A DNA stretch of 64,000 bases, taken from NCBI GenBank assembly GCA_032164295.1, contig JAJHTX010000005.1, forward strand, positions 3,030,002-3,094,001. The letters are read 5' to 3'. Source of the stretch: Inonotus obliquus (taxonomy: Eukaryota > Basidiomycota > Agaricomycetes > Hymenochaetales > Hymenochaetaceae). Both the position numbers and the translations under genes were made by a program. Within the stretch, counting starts at the first letter, position 1. Every line of letters starts with the position of its first letter. Under the pieces are notes generated by a model. The model saw only the letters and a list, made by a program, of their open reading frames with translations. It was not told the DNA's origin and ran no database searches. Shown here in pieces: positions 22,565-35,053 of this stretch.

Positions 22565-24810
22565 TCATGCTCTGCAGCACAGCATCGCGAAAAAGCCACG
22601 CTTCGGCGGTTCCTCCTCGATGACACCTCCTGCACCCTGACCAGCAAACCCAAGTCCATCCATCCGCGGTACACTCATGCCTCGAGACATCGTAGGCACT
22701 GATCCGGATCCGTTCGGGTATGTGTAAGTCTGGCCATGTCCAGCACTCGCTGTGCCAAGAGCGACATTTGAGTTCGACGTGCCTAGACCCAGCCCGTTCC
22801 GTTCCTTTTCCCGCTCGTCGCCCGGAATTGGTGGTAATGGCGAATTCGAATTCGTACGTGGATAGGTACCACCGGCGTTGGGAGTTGTCGGAGTGGGAGT
22901 TGCACTAGCATAGGGGTGTGTGGGTGCGAGGCCGGTATTGTTGGCATCACGATCACGCTCCCGGGTGTTGAGATGGCTTCCCTGCCGTGATGTGGGTGCA
23001 ATAGGCTGAACACTCATTGACAAGTCCCGGGCCGGATTCGAATGCGTTCGACGAACACGTTCGCGCTCGCGGTCCTTGATCTGAGCTGCCGCAGGTGTCA
23101 AAATGATTGGGGTACCGTTCGCGCCAGGTTGAGGCGAGGCAGCACCGTCAATGGGTCGAGACGAACGATGGCGATGCTCACGGTGTCGATGTTCACGATG
23201 TTGAGCGGCTTGCAAAGCAGCGACATTCGCCTGCGTTTTCTGCGCACGCTAAACAAGTCATTACTAGATATACTGAAGACACTAACGAGGGCACTCACAC
23301 TTCCATATTCCCAACCCTTGCCATTGTTTAGCAAACACCAATCGAACATTCTATCATCCGACTCTCCCAGATTCTTGAGGACCTTTAGGAAGAGATCACG
23401 GAGGAAACTATAGTCTGGTGACTCCTCAAACCCTAGCTTACGGACGTAATTCATGTAAATTGAGAACTCTTCTGATGTAAGATTAACGCATGAGTCCGAA
23501 GTGGCTTAAGATTACAACCTGGCACGTACCGGGGAACCCTTCACATAGCTCGTCGATCGGCGTGCTCTGCTTCTTCTCACCAATCTTCTCGTACTTCTGC
23601 TTGTTCGTTGCTGCCTTGAGGCCCTGCCACGGCAGCCCACCTCGCAGAAAGTACCTTTACACAATAGATGAGACGTATTTTTCATGAAAATCCAATTTCG
23701 GACTTACATGAATACATGTCCGAGACTTTCCAAATCATCGCGCCGCGATTGTTCTATGAAGCACAACGTCACTTTGGCACAGCGCATGGTTCAGAAACAG
23801 CATCAACGTACCTCGCCCCAAGTGCGTGTTGATGGACATATAGCGAGCAGTGCCACTGAGGCTCTTCCGTTCGCGGTAAGGGATATGCTGCTTGGTCTTT
23901 GGGTCCTGGTAGTGTTTCGCCATGCCGAAGTCTAGAACCCACGACAGATGCACGAGGGAAATGGAGGGGAGGGGAGGAGTGCATAATGAAATTCAGATAA
24001 CCTCGCGAGGATTGATGCTCAAGGGAAACGAGCTTACCGATGAGGTAAATTGTGTTCGCGTACTTTGTACCGGGCGGTCCGATGAGGAAGTTGTCCGGTT
24101 TTATGTCCCGGTAGATGAGAGACTTGTTGTGCACACTCTCAACGCGAGTTATCTGTAGTACAGTGACGTAGGCATAGTGAAGAAGAAGGGCAGATGGTGA
24201 GAGGAAGGATCAGCGCGCTGTACGGATCAGGCGAGTTGTGGATCCGTACCATTTGCAACGCTAGCATGCAGACCGTCTTCAACGCGAATTTACGACTGCA
24301 CATATCGAAAAGATCCTCCAAGTTGGGCCCGAGGAGGTCAATGACGAGTACATTATGCAAGCCTTCCTGGCCGAAGAAGTGAACCTGAGGGATACCCTCT
24401 AAAGAGAAGGTGGAGTGTGAGGAAGACAGTGAAATTGATGTATGAAATCAGACACACCGAGGCCTCGCAGCGTTCTGTAGCTCCTGTACTCATCTCTCAG
24501 CTGAGGCGCATCGCTCTTGCGTGGTTCCTGGGGGAGGTTGGTAATTAATCAAAAGCAGAGGGGTGGTCAAGGAGTACATACAAACTTGATTGCAACCAGG
24601 CGACCCCTTTGGCGCAGATCATCACCTTTGGACGGTTCGAAAGATCAATTTACGGACATACGAGATGGACGGAAACTAACCAGCAAAGACGACACCAAAG
24701 GAGCCCTCGCCGATCTTTTTGTCGACGCGAAAATGACCACCGACAAGGGGCGAAGAGCTTGTTGATTGTGAGTTTTGAGAGGACGAAGAGATTACGTGTG
24801 CCTGGGACAT
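22565..24810 (-). CDS. YCK2: Casein kinase I, plasma-membrane Yck1/Yck2 type
   Basis: About ten exons. The start [14 protein letters not shown] at 24810 leads into the glycine loop [13 protein letters not shown], the VAIK lysine (exon about 24582-24625), [16 protein letters not shown], the catalytic loop [29 protein letters not shown] and the CK1-specific [15 protein letters not shown] in place of APE. It continues with [25 protein letters not shown] and [21 protein letters not shown] long Ser/Pro/Arg-rich tail ends FFAMLCCRA. The near-terminal Cys-Cys pair is the position palmitoylated in yeast Yck kinases, so plasma-membrane anchoring is likely. These kinases phosphorylate acidic or primed serines in nutrient sensing, endocytosis and morphogenesis. 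The catalytic residues I can see are intact. Confidence 0.92.
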
Positions 24811-25483
24811 TGGCTCGCTCGTCGGTATAGAAGAGAGGGAGGGGAGAAGAAGGAAAGGAGGATGAGAGTGGGCGGGGAAGGACTCGACGGACTGGACGAG
24901 GACGAGAGAGCAAGGGAAGGAACCGAAACGGGATCAGAGTTTCGGCCATTGCCGATAGCTTCGATTAGGTAATTATCGCTTCAGCACCGCACTTGGTGTA
25001 CCACAAGTTGGAAGGACTACTGCCATTGCAACACGGAAATGAATTACAAAACTGTGAATCATCACATGGAGAGCATCATTGCAGCAAGAGAGCGCTGATA
25101 CGCATACCGTTGCAACCATTCAATTCGCTCTGGCCTTCGACTCGTGTGTTCACTGCAGGTGCAGCGATAATTGCTTACAGAGCTATAAGTATATTCGATC
25201 GGCGATCCTAACATGTTCCTCTTTAGGCACCGTCGATCACTCACACTCATAACTTCCGCACTAACAGCGGCCGCAAAATGAAGGAAACTGTAATTTAATC
25301 GACCTAACTGTACACGAATGCAGGACGATGACAAGAAAAGAAACAAGTGATGTACAAGGGGTTATTTGATTTCTGAGGAGGAAGTTCGGATATGACTGTA
25401 AGGGATCCCGCAAACACACGTCGTCAGGTCGACTGCTACGAAAAGAGTGAGCACTACACGGTACCTTCCGAGCATCTCCTTCC
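24811..25483. other. Intergenic stretch upstream of casein kinase I
   Basis: About 0.67 kb with no supported gene; contains the kinase promoter and the 3' flank of the next minus-strand gene. Confidence 0.55.
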
Positions 25484-25825
25484 TCAATGCGCGAACGGTT
25501 CGCCGACAGGGCAGGCGCCAAGCTGGACACCGAAAGGTGCGCCAAGCGACGGGTCAGGGTGACTAACGACATACACACGAGACCCAGAGTCGACTTCCGT
25601 TGCTCCGTCAAACGCCGTCTTCTCGGGAGTTGCTTGTGCTTGTGCTTGTGCAGCAACGTCCGACGTCAAGTTTTGTGAAGTAGCCGTGAGTGTTTCGGAT
25701 GAGGGCTTTGATGTCGTCGAGTTTGACTCTGTGGAAAGAACGGCGAATGGGGAGTGAAGGGAGCGGGATAGCACGACGCGAGTGATGGGAGTACGAGTCG
25801 AGTGACGGACGAGTTGGCGCAGCAT
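25484..25825 (-). CDS. Small predicted mitochondrial protein
   Basis: A single open frame of 113 aa. The N-terminus MLRQLVRHSTRTPITRVVLS is rich in Arg, Ser and Leu without acidic residues, as expected of a mitochondrial presequence. A polar Ser/Thr/Ala linker follows. The C-terminal block (SGSRVYVVSHPDPSLGAPFG) resembles conserved small proteins of basidiomycetes with a YVVSxPDP-type motif. The biochemical role is unknown. The last codons could be altered by an undetected 3' intron. Confidence 0.65.
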   Translation of the reverse strand: MLRQLVRHSTRTPITRVVLSRSLHSPFAVLSTESNSTTSKPSSETLTATSQNLTSDVAAQAQAQATPEKTAFDGATEVDSGSRVYVVSHPDPSLGAPFGVQLGACPVGEPFAH

Positions 25826-26118
25826 GTTTGTTCGTTGAGTGGGAGAGAGAGGATGAGGGGGTTTGAGTATATATACAAGTAATCGTTGGGGAATATTGTC
25901 CTGCGTTCACGCGGACGCATGATCACTTCTTCTCTCACTGTCGATGAGCGAGGAAACGCGGCGTTACCAAACTCATTGGCTAGGTAACGTCGTCACAGTG
26001 ATAGTGTAAATGATGACGTAACATGTCTTCTCTGCTCCTCTTTACACCCGTCTGAATAACAAAGTACAAAAAGACAATAATAATCAAATTCGAAATTACT
26101 TTCCACAAACAGATCTAT

Positions 26119-28975
26119 TCACGACGAAGATAAGAGAGATTGTCGAGAGCTATCATGATCATATAGCTCGTCATCAAAAGCAGATTCGTCCACCGCATTC
26201 TGTGTTTCTCCAAGATACCAGTTGGGCATCCCCAGTGACAGGATAATCGGTGCAACGGAAAGTATGGTGGCAATAACAACCATACTCTTCATAGTAGAGT
26301 CGTACGCTGCAACGGCCCATCAGCATCACAACAATAGTCAGTGCCAGAACACTCAAACGTACCTGCTACAACACCCTCGCGGATGGGATCACCGCGTGGG
26401 TACTCGAGAACATCCGTGATACTCCCGAATAACGCTTTCTGTTCCGCATCTGATAGCTGTGGGAGCTCACTTTCCAAGTATCTGGGCATCATTGACCTCC
26501 ACATCGCTCCAGCTGAAAAGGCTTCTTGGTGAATGAAAAGCCAGAATACACCAGAATAAACTCACCCATTGCATTCCCTACTCCACCACCAATCTCTGTC
26601 ATCAAAAGTAGAACTGCAGTCACAATGGCGACATCAATATGCGGTACGCTAGCTTGAGCCGCGACTTGGTTGGCAACAGCTGCAAATCCGCCTCCCAGTC
26701 CTTGCAGTATCTGGGTAAAGACGATCTCAACGGTTGATCCCCTCGCACCTCGAGAATGGATCATAAGTCCACATCCACTAAAGAAGTGTTAGTCGTCGAC
26801 TATCGGCCTTGATAGTATGTTACATACAGAAGGCGAATGCATAGCCCGCTTATAAGAATCAGCTTGCATCGTCGTACTCGAAACATGACAACACCAGCAA
26901 AAAATCCACAAATGGTCAGCGCAATTGTTTGCACTTGCAAAAAGTATGTTGCTTCTAGCTTTGTCCATGGCTTAACGACGAGTACGAATGAATAGAGGTA
27001 TGCGAATGTCAGGAAATATGAAAGCTAAGAAATGGATGTGTTAATTCAATGGTAGCAACGGAGGGCACAGCCAACGCACAAAGTCGAAGAATCCAATTAG
27101 GCTAGCAATTACGACAGTTCGATTTCGTAGAAAGCGCGGCGCTATAACCGGGCGACTTGCATAACGCAAGTCCCAGACCGAAAACAGACATAATAATATA
27201 CCTCCGACGACAAGTAGCGAGATGATAAACACTGAGCAAAATGTATCAGAAGAAAAGGCGGGAGAAAATGACAACAGAACTAACCGGTGTATTTTCCATT
27301 TTTCGCTAGAGAAAGTGGCAGCAATATCAGCCCTAGCGCACCTCCGAGAAGGACAAGTCCCACAAGGTCGAGCTGCTCAGCATAATGCCGCACTTGCTCC
27401 TTAAGGGTACTTCTCGGCTCTGGTGACAGGTCAGGCCAAGCATATCAGAAGTAAACAACTTTTCTTACCTGAGGTAAGAGCCTCTCGCGGTATACCTTCC
27501 GCTGCAAGCACTTCATCGACGATTCCTAGTCGCTTGGCCTTCCTTTCGGCCCAGAATAATGTGAGGATAAGGGGAAGCAAGGTCGCTGGCATAAGGATTG
27601 CAAACATGCCATCTTTGTAACCCAGTTAGCATTAGTAAATATGTAGTCTGAACGGTCATACATCCAATTCTCCAATTGGCATTTACCAACACGGCTGTCG
27701 CAATATTCGGTCCGATGAACCCATTAATGATAAAAGGAAGGCTCGTTAGTGAAGATACAAGGGCGCGCCAGTTGAGAGTCGTCAGGTCGGCGATGACTAT
27801 CTGCGTCAAAAGCTGCAAACCACTTGATCACAGAATTACATGGGATCAGTGAAAGGCCAGAAATGCCTTGTCTTTCAAGTTGACGCGAGAAGGCAGTAAC
27901 TCACGTATATCCGCTATATTGAGTTCATTGCAAACAAACAATTCATACGAGACAAGAGTGATCATCGTAATGGAATGTCAGGGGCAGGGGCGGGACGGAT
28001 GAGATCAGAAGTTGGCCACAGGGATGCAGGTAATGTGAAGAGTTTCAATAGTATGCAGAAAGCCCGCGAATGCGTCAGCTCCGAGGAAGCACCGACATGC
28101 GACGAAGCACACGTACATGGCATAAAATATGATCCCTGCAAAAAATGTACCAATACCACCTGAGCTGGCAATGACAACATAACCAATAACATAGAATACG
28201 ACTATAGTGGAGAGATTATCAAACATAATGTTTGCTGGGCTCAGTGAGATCACGCACGGACTCCAAGATATGCATATCCTCGCGAAGTGACGTCTGCCAC
28301 TTTCGCGATGACAGGTTTGCCGACAGCGACTAGAGTCAGAATGCAAAGGGGTCGTGGCGTTTTGGGAACATATCATCGATCCATACGAGGTCAGAAGGGT
28401 GGGACGGAGATGCAAGAATCAGAGGACAAATATCAATCAGGAGGCGGTCAGCACGCACCGAAAACTGACTGGACAACACCGACGGTAGAAATGAGGGAAT
28501 GCTCGCCGAGCGCGCTCGCCGCAAATGGTAGGTAGTTGCTTGTGGTACTGCCGTCAAGCGCGTATATGTACGACGCCATGCCTAGGCTATTAAACAGCAC
28601 CTATAATTAATCCGAAACTCCGAAAGCACACGGCAAACGTGTGGTCAAGAGGGTGACACATACGAGATGAATAATATCCATTTTGATGTGGGAGTGTACA
28701 CCTTCTCAGTAGCCTCTACGCTCACGACACCAGCATGGGCGTCCATTTCTCTAACCACTTCTTCATGTGTGCGCTCATCTAGAGGCTGCGGCTCGTCGAG
28801 AGACCTCAGACGTGAGTGAGTTCTGCGACTGAACTCGCTAACTGGACTTCGATCTGTGATGTTGATAACGGTGCAGCGTGAGATGTACTGATAGTTTTGA
28901 GAGTGATATATGTTGATTCCACGCACCTGAGTCGTCCTCTGACCGTTTGAGACGTCTGTAATGGTGACCAGACAT
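26119..28975 (-). CDS. Siderophore-iron transporter, MFS family (Str/Sit/Mir type)
   Basis: Many short exons. It starts MSGHHYRRLKRSEDDS at 28975. A charged N-terminus leads to KVYTPTSKWILFI (first membrane helix), then multiple hydrophobic segments including VVIASSGGIGTFFAGIIFYA, a QLLTQIVIADLTTL segment and LEATYFLQVQTIALTICGFF. Then come IVFTQILQGLGGGFAAVANQ, VPHIDVAIVTAVLLLMTEIG and the extracellular loop before the last helix (MMPRYLESELPQLS, ITDVLEYPRGDPIR). The tail ends ELYDHDSSRQSLLSSS. Order and motifs match fungal siderophore MFS transporters with about 14 helices that import ferric-siderophore chelates at the plasma membrane. No siderophore synthetase gene lies in the window. GATA-type motifs sit just upstream. 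Confidence 0.85.
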
Positions 28976-29035
28976 TGTGCATGTCGTGGTGATTGATCAA
29001 GAAATAAAGGGGATGGGTGGGAGTGTTACGTGTGA

Positions 29036-29068
29036 TGTGATAAGATCGTGATCTAATCTGATTATCTA
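29036..29068 (-). promoter_or_regulatory. GATA motifs upstream of siderophore transporter
   Basis: TGATAAG at 29038-29044 and TTATCT (AGATAA on the minus strand) at 29062-29067 lie 60-95 bp upstream of the transporter ATG. Iron-responsive fungal GATA repressors (Urbs1/SRE class) bind ATCWGATAA-like sites in such promoters. Neither site is a perfect match, so this is suggestive only. Confidence 0.35.
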
Positions 29069-29522
29069 AGCCTCATGGCGGATCTTTTTCCATGTCATGC
29101 TCACTGAGATGATATCCATTGAATGCGAACTGTGACGGCGGCATGAAAAGCTTCGAGCTTAATAGTAGACCAGGACCGCAGCGCACGCAGAGCACCACTT
29201 CTAGTATCGACGTAAAAAACGAGAGAATTTGTCGGATTTGTGACGATGCAGCGAACTGTGTAATGCCAGGCGGTCACCCGGCAAGGCAGCCGTGCCCCGA
29301 GGACTCATTCAGTACTGGTGTCCGCTCATAATCCCTCGACCCTTCTGAGCAGAGCAATCTCAGCATTCAAAGAACTTAAACAGCACGTTGAGTGAGTTAC
29401 CGGTCGTATGGACGATATGACATTACTTGCGGACTCTACATATATACGAATACATGATTGCGAGATACTGGAGAATCGAGGCTTCGTCGAGTCGTTTCAT
29501 GCGTGGATCATCATCAGCATTA

Positions 29523-30523
29523 TTACATTTGGGGTCCCCTTTCAGCCATGTTGATGTCAGAGTCCTCATGCCCATCTACGTTCCCACTCTCGGCTCCATT
29601 CGCTGTCATGAAGTGTTCACGTGTAAGCTCTCCTTTCGAGACGTCACGACTCTGGTGAAGGTCGTGCCAGAACGATAGCAAATAGAACGTGAAAAGGAAT
29701 GCGATTATCCATTCAATTACAGCTCCAGCATTCTGATTCTTTCCGAGGAGAGTTCCAAAAACGATTGCGAGGACAATAAGCACCGTGGCGAAAAGAGCTT
29801 TGAATAAGTATGCCATGCGAAGCTTGCGGAAGGTGTATCCGAACGTTTTGTCGAGCCATCGAAACTGTAGAAGAGTTCTAAATTTGGTCGTGTGACTAAA
29901 ACGTAAAAGGTGGGGTCATACCTCTACGACCGTAAAAATAGCGCTGAACGCGGTGCCAGCGACGAATATTAGAAGGAAGACGCGGTGGAGGCTCTCATAC
30001 CGTCGAGTATCAAAAATCGACAATAGTATCAGTCCCGCGCCTCCAATGAACGACCAGATTATTGCCAACGTCGACATGACCTTTTCTCGACGACGCATGT
30101 TTGGGAGAAGCCTTCAACGAAGGGAGCCGTCACCCCGATGTCCAAAACATAAGTAGCTGGTCGTACCTTCCATCATGCCTTGCCCATCTTTCAATTGAAA
30201 GGCTTAGAAAGAATCCCACCGCGGTGAAGGAGCAGCCGACAATGAAAAGTGGTTTGAGAATACCGGCCGCAATATCCGATATGTAAGCTGGTCATGTTTA
30301 AGCATCACAGGAAGGACAATACAGAGAACCAGAGTTGACACTGACCTATATTTTGATTCTCACTCATGGAGGGGTAACGAGGCCTTCCTTCGGCCAACCA
30401 GAGGATGAGGAGCGCTAAGAGGGTTGCTGGCCATATTATGGTAGTTACGAGAGGTATCCAGATATACCAATAATGGTGTCGATGCTTCTTGGGTTGCACT
30501 CCGTTTTCCGGAAGACCGTTCAT
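29523..30523 (-). CDS. Frag1/DRAM/Sfk1-family membrane protein
   Basis: Exons run from MNGLPENGVQPKKHRHHYW at 30523 to a stop at 29523. Six hydrophobic helices can be seen: WIPLVTTIIWPATLLALLIL, ILKPLFIVGCSFTAVGFFLS, MSTLAIIWSFIGGAGLILLS, HRVFLLIFVAGTAFSAIFTV, LFKALFATVLIVLAIVFGTL and AVIEWIIAFLFTFYLLSFW. Between helices 1 and 2 is a luminal loop with YPSMSENQN..YISDIAA, typical of the Frag1/DRAM/Sfk1 family. One intron (GTACGA..TTGAAG) interrupts LSIERWARHDGR / LLPNMRRREKVM. Yeast Sfk1 works with PI4-kinase signalling at the plasma membrane; whether this protein does the same is inference. The C-terminal tail is acidic and hydrophilic. Confidence 0.75.
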
Positions 30524-32662
30524 TGTCGTATGGAATAGTGGGATAAATGGTGGGCTGTATGCCACGGGGGATGCTGACCTTTGAGGCTGACTGCCAGTGC
30601 CCAAGACATCGTTGTGCTGCGCAAAGAAATCCGGTCTGATGTCACGAATGCTTATTCTTAGAGGTGCTTATGTAATGTCTCGTCCTCTTGTAGCGGACTT
30701 TCTAGGATATACGGCCAAGCTGAGAGAACAATCTCAAGCAGTCCGCGACGTGGCTGGGTCCTTTCCATGGGTACCATTCGTGCGGTCTTCGACGAGCGCC
30801 ACATACCTGACCAGTCCAGTAAGTAGTATGTTGAATTGACTTTCGGGACCAAGCAAACACCAAACCCTAAAATCGATAAACATTCAGCATTACCCTCAAA
30901 TTCATGAGAAGGGGAAACGCAGACGAAATGAATTGATCGGGACGGACTCGCTTCCTTTGCGATCCGCGCCTCAATGTAGTGTTCCGTTGCTTGTTCTCCG
31001 AGGTACCAGTACGACTTTTCTTTACTCCAATTCGGTCGTATCAGTGATTGAGCCCTATTTGTACACGACAAGCTGTTCCTTCGGACCGACCTGAAGCATG
31101 GTTGCATCCGGTAGTACATTTGGAACATTTTTTCGTTCCCACTGAACCCACTGAACCCATCTTGATCAATGTTCCCATCGACACGATGACAATCGTGCCT
31201 AAGGACGACGTTTGATCAGGCTTACTGTCAACACGCTTGGCGAGGCTGGTATCCTCCTCTAGTTCTCCTGCGGTCTCAGAGACAATTGTGGATGTGGGTA
31301 AGTATTTTTATTAACATTCTGCACCGCTTTCATAAATCTATTTATAGGATTATCTAATCCAAAGCTCGCATGAGACGTCGCCGAGGATTTGCGAGTCGCG
31401 GAACGCCGTAGTTGAGACAAACTATTATCTCGTATCTTTCACCTATAACAGGACCGAGCTTCTTTATTCCTATGGCGTCGGCGACTTAGGCGAGCGGGCT
31501 GTGTCGTAAGTGGGGGACAGTGCGCACATGCGACCACGTTTAATGATGTTCCTTTTCGCAGTCTCCTAGTATCCGACTCCCAGGGAGAATCCTCCCGGTA
31601 AAGGTGTATCAACTATCCTTCTAGGTCCCTTTTTCCATTCCGAGATGAACGGAGATTCCTTGGCATCGCCTGTGTCAGCCGAAGTTACTACGGCGCCCCA
31701 TCTGGGGGGTGTATCCTGGTCATCCTGCTTCCTCGGGGAACAGATGCCTCTGCTTGACGAATCTACTGGAATCTCTTCCCGCTCTGCCTTATCAATTATT
31801 TGGAGCGGAAGTCCAGACGGGGCTAACTGGGAGTCAATAGGAAGAAACGTTGTTTTAATGATGATGAACAACGTCGTCCCGGGACCCGAGTCCAGGATAT
31901 AAGTAGATCAGCCATGACTTGACACTGACTGATCCGAGGACAATGGTTGTTCCGTTGTCTTTCTGGCCTGGTCTAGTACATCAGGGCCAATACGGTGTGT
32001 ACAAGTCGCTCTGGAGGGGTGCCTGATAAAGTTGAGCTAATCGACTGAACTGAATTTTATCAAGATTCCCGTGATATCTCTTGTCGAACCAGAGTCATGG
32101 TGCTTATAGTACAATGAGCCGCGGATGGACTTGTTACACGCAGCATTGAATGCATAACCAGTACCTCCGAAAGGTCAAAGACCCTGTCCGCTATCAATAC
32201 ACCACCCAATGGAATAAATCCACACGCCGCCCGATCTGACGGTCCAGAACGGAACACGCTATCAATGGTTTTCGCTACCTTTGTTTTTTCTGGGATTTCC
32301 ATTGCGGACAACCGCGATAACATTGCCATCTTCACATTGCGTCATCCAGACAAAGTATCATGTTCTTCCGAGGTGAAGTGAAGAGGGACGATGGGCTGCA
32401 TCAACGAGCACTCTATGCGTAACACCGGGGCGCGGCTTTACCAGATAATTGAGTTGATCTGGTCTGTCCTGAGTAATATACTGGTGAGAGACTGGCTGGG
32501 CTTCTTTGTTTATCTAATCATGCATCCTCTACTTCTTATTCTCACGATGTTTCTTGGCGAACAGCAGGTCCTATAGTATGTAGCCATCTTCCCGGAAGTA
32601 TAAAGTCACTCCAGTGTTGTCCAATCGCTCCTAACGCCCCCTCTCTTGGCCCTCTCGCCCTC
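30524..32662. other. Gene-poor stretch with uncertain open frames
   Basis: About 2.1 kb. A minus-strand frame at 30658-31128 (156 codons), overlapping frames at 31566-31902 and a minus frame at 32060-32335 are open, but carry no recognisable domain and cannot be joined convincingly. They may be remnants of decayed genes. The right end holds the promoter of the Zn2Cys6 gene. Confidence 0.45.
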
Positions 32663-34250
32663 ATGCCATCCCAGACAGAAACTAAGCGACGGATCTCTGA
32701 TGACGGTGCCAAGGAGCATGTCGATCACCGTAAGCGACGGCGCAACAGGACAACTCTCTCCTGCTTGAACTGTCATGGCTCAAAGCGGATGGTATGTGCT
32801 CGTGATCTGAGTACGGTCAATAGATACTGATTTGTATTCAAGTGCGACAGGTACAACGCATCACATCAATGATAATTTATCTTTTAACTGACCTGACCTG
32901 TTAACGAACAGGAGACGACCCGCTTGCGGGCGTTGCACCAAACTTGGTCTTGTAAGATTACGCTCTTTGGCACGTCTTCAGTATTGTTGAGCTCACGCAT
33001 ATTCGTAGAGCGGCACCTGTGTCTATGAGGTCGATGACATCAACAGAAGGTATGTTCTCTTGAGATTCTCCTTACCATCTGAATCTCACACGGCCGCGCC
33101 AGGGATCCTTCTCAAGACGAAGTCCTGCTACTCAAGAACAGAATTGCAGAGCTCGAAGGTTTCATTCGAGAATTCAAGAGAAAACCTCATCCACGGACCG
33201 TCGTTCGCAAAAGGCGGGCGGATTCTATCGCTTCGTCAGCCCCTGGTTCAGATAACGGTAGCGACAGCGATACTTGCCCCGACACAGGGGATACTTCTGC
33301 CGCCAAATCCACCGTTAGATCACCTCAAAGCGAAAGTTCTGATTCTGATAACGACCCACTCACCCCGTCGGTGCGAGAGAACGAACCAATGTTTCTGGCA
33401 AATCAAACTCGATCCGCATCACTGCTGTCTAGTCCTGGAACTTCGTCAAACCAATTCACGGAGTTGATGGCTATTTCCGATCCGTCAAAGACGGGAGTAG
33501 ACTGTAACATGGACATTGAATCTGCGTTCGATTTCGGAAGTAGCGGCTTGATGTCTGACGGCAACGATGCGCTCGATCGTGTATTCGCACGCCTAATGGA
33601 GCAGGATGCACGAGAGATGTTCACCTCTAACCGCGATTGCGGATGCGTCAAGCAACCTCCCGCATATTCCGCAGTCCTCGAGCTCGCACCGCACTTACGT
33701 AGGGCCTTGAGCGCACTGCGTTCGGCGCCAGAGCACCAGACTCAGTTATCCGAGTTTGGGTCACCTTGCAACTACCTGACCCAGCTCCAGAATCTCACTG
33801 ATGCTATTTCGTGAGTATTTTTGATTGCTTCCACCCGCTGAATTTCAAAAATATTGACGTATTGGTGATATAACGCTTAGCGCCATCATAGAATCGCCGC
33901 CAGATACGACAGTGCTTGCTTCTACTTCCCCGCTTCCCTGCGCTCCACAAAGTCAGCGCCCGACTAGTAATACTTTGCTATCGTCGACCTCGTGCGCAGA
34001 AGATTCTCCCTTGCAACGTGTACTTGCTGCGAGAAGGGCGGGACTCACGTCAATACCACTCTTAGAAAGATCCGCTTCGCAAACTCCCACCATAGACCCC
34101 AGTAAAGGGTCGTGGAAGGATGCTTCTTTGCGCTCAATATGGGGAACCCCACCGAATTTGGATGCGAGTGTACCTCCTACGGCGAAAGACTCCTTCATGT
34201 CTTGGGAACCCGTGCAAAGAGGGTCATGGCCAAGTACTATCTCGCTCTGA
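32663..34250 (+). CDS. Zn(II)2Cys6 transcription factor
   Basis: Six exons (32663-32791, 32843-32850, 32912-32951, 33009-33049, 33103-33810, 33881-34250) have fully consistent phases, giving about 431 aa. A basic N-terminus (HRKRRRNRTTLS) precedes the zinc cluster CX2CX6CX6CX2CX8C: CLNCHGSKRM, CDRRRPACGRC, TKLGLSGTC. The third cysteine lies on an 8-nt microexon (TGCGACAG). After the cluster come a VYEVDDINRR linker, a helix (EVLLLKNRIAELEGFIREFK) likely for dimerisation, and long Ser/Pro/Asp-rich regions without a clear fungal-specific middle domain. A late Cys-rich patch (SNRDCGCVKQPPAYSAVLEL) precedes a helical segment. It is a nuclear DNA-binding regulator; targets unknown. Confidence 0.85.
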
Positions 34251-35053
34251 GTCCGTGACGTGAGTATTCTTCGGCTCGCCCAGTTATTGGATCTCATTGA
34301 CGGATATTTCCAGCCCGATTCCTATCATAGACAATTTAGATGTAATATTATTATCGTATCTGAATTCACTTTGAATACTTCAAGCTCTAAAATAAGCCTA
34401 TGCGATCTCGTCGGACAGTACGTATTTGACTACCAGGTTTGTTTCTGCGTTTGGAGAAGGACTGTCCCATGCAGATAGTTTTTCATTTGGATAGATGGTG
34501 TTAAAACACTTTGTCGTGCAACCTGTAACCATCTCCTTTTGGCCCAGGTTGTGAATGGAATGTATTATGAGAATGCCAAGGTGTCTAATCATGCTTAAGA
34601 ACAGGTACACCAGCAGCAGACTCGCATTGAAGTGAATGGTCGAAGGAAGAGGTGATGACAAATTCCCAGCTACTTGTCTGTTTTCCGCGAGGTTTGCGTT
34701 ATTGGCTACGAAGATACCGGGATACAATTGCTACCAGATACGTGATAAGATACCCGTCTTATCGTAAAAGTTTTATCCTCTTACCATAACTACCGTACAC
34801 TCGTACCCTACGACGGCGTTCAGAAGCCGCCATCCGTGTCTATCTAGATGACCAAAAACAGCTATTGCAATCGTGCAAATATGCGGAATCAGGATTGATG
34901 TATTTGCCCTATGAGTAATGCGAATACAATATACAATTTGACCGCGATGAATCACAAAACAAGTGATGTAGTGCAGAATTCATGAAAGCTAGAAAGCTGG
35001 AGACAGTAATTGATGAAAGCAAGGAAGATACCACACCTCGCGATTAATCAAAT
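34251..35053. other. Convergent intergenic stretch
   Basis: About 0.8 kb of AT-rich sequence between the 3' ends of the Zn2Cys6 gene and the fumarate reductase gene; no supported gene. Confidence 0.6.

Noticed and set aside
30658..31128. A 156-codon minus-strand frame considered as a gene
   Set aside because: No ATG context, domain or splice partners; another frame in the same stretch also looks protein-like but has several stops, so it was left as an uncertain remnant.
31566..31902. Overlapping open frames on both strands of about 100 and 85 codons
   Set aside because: Neither has recognisable features, and mutual overlap suggests a compositional effect.
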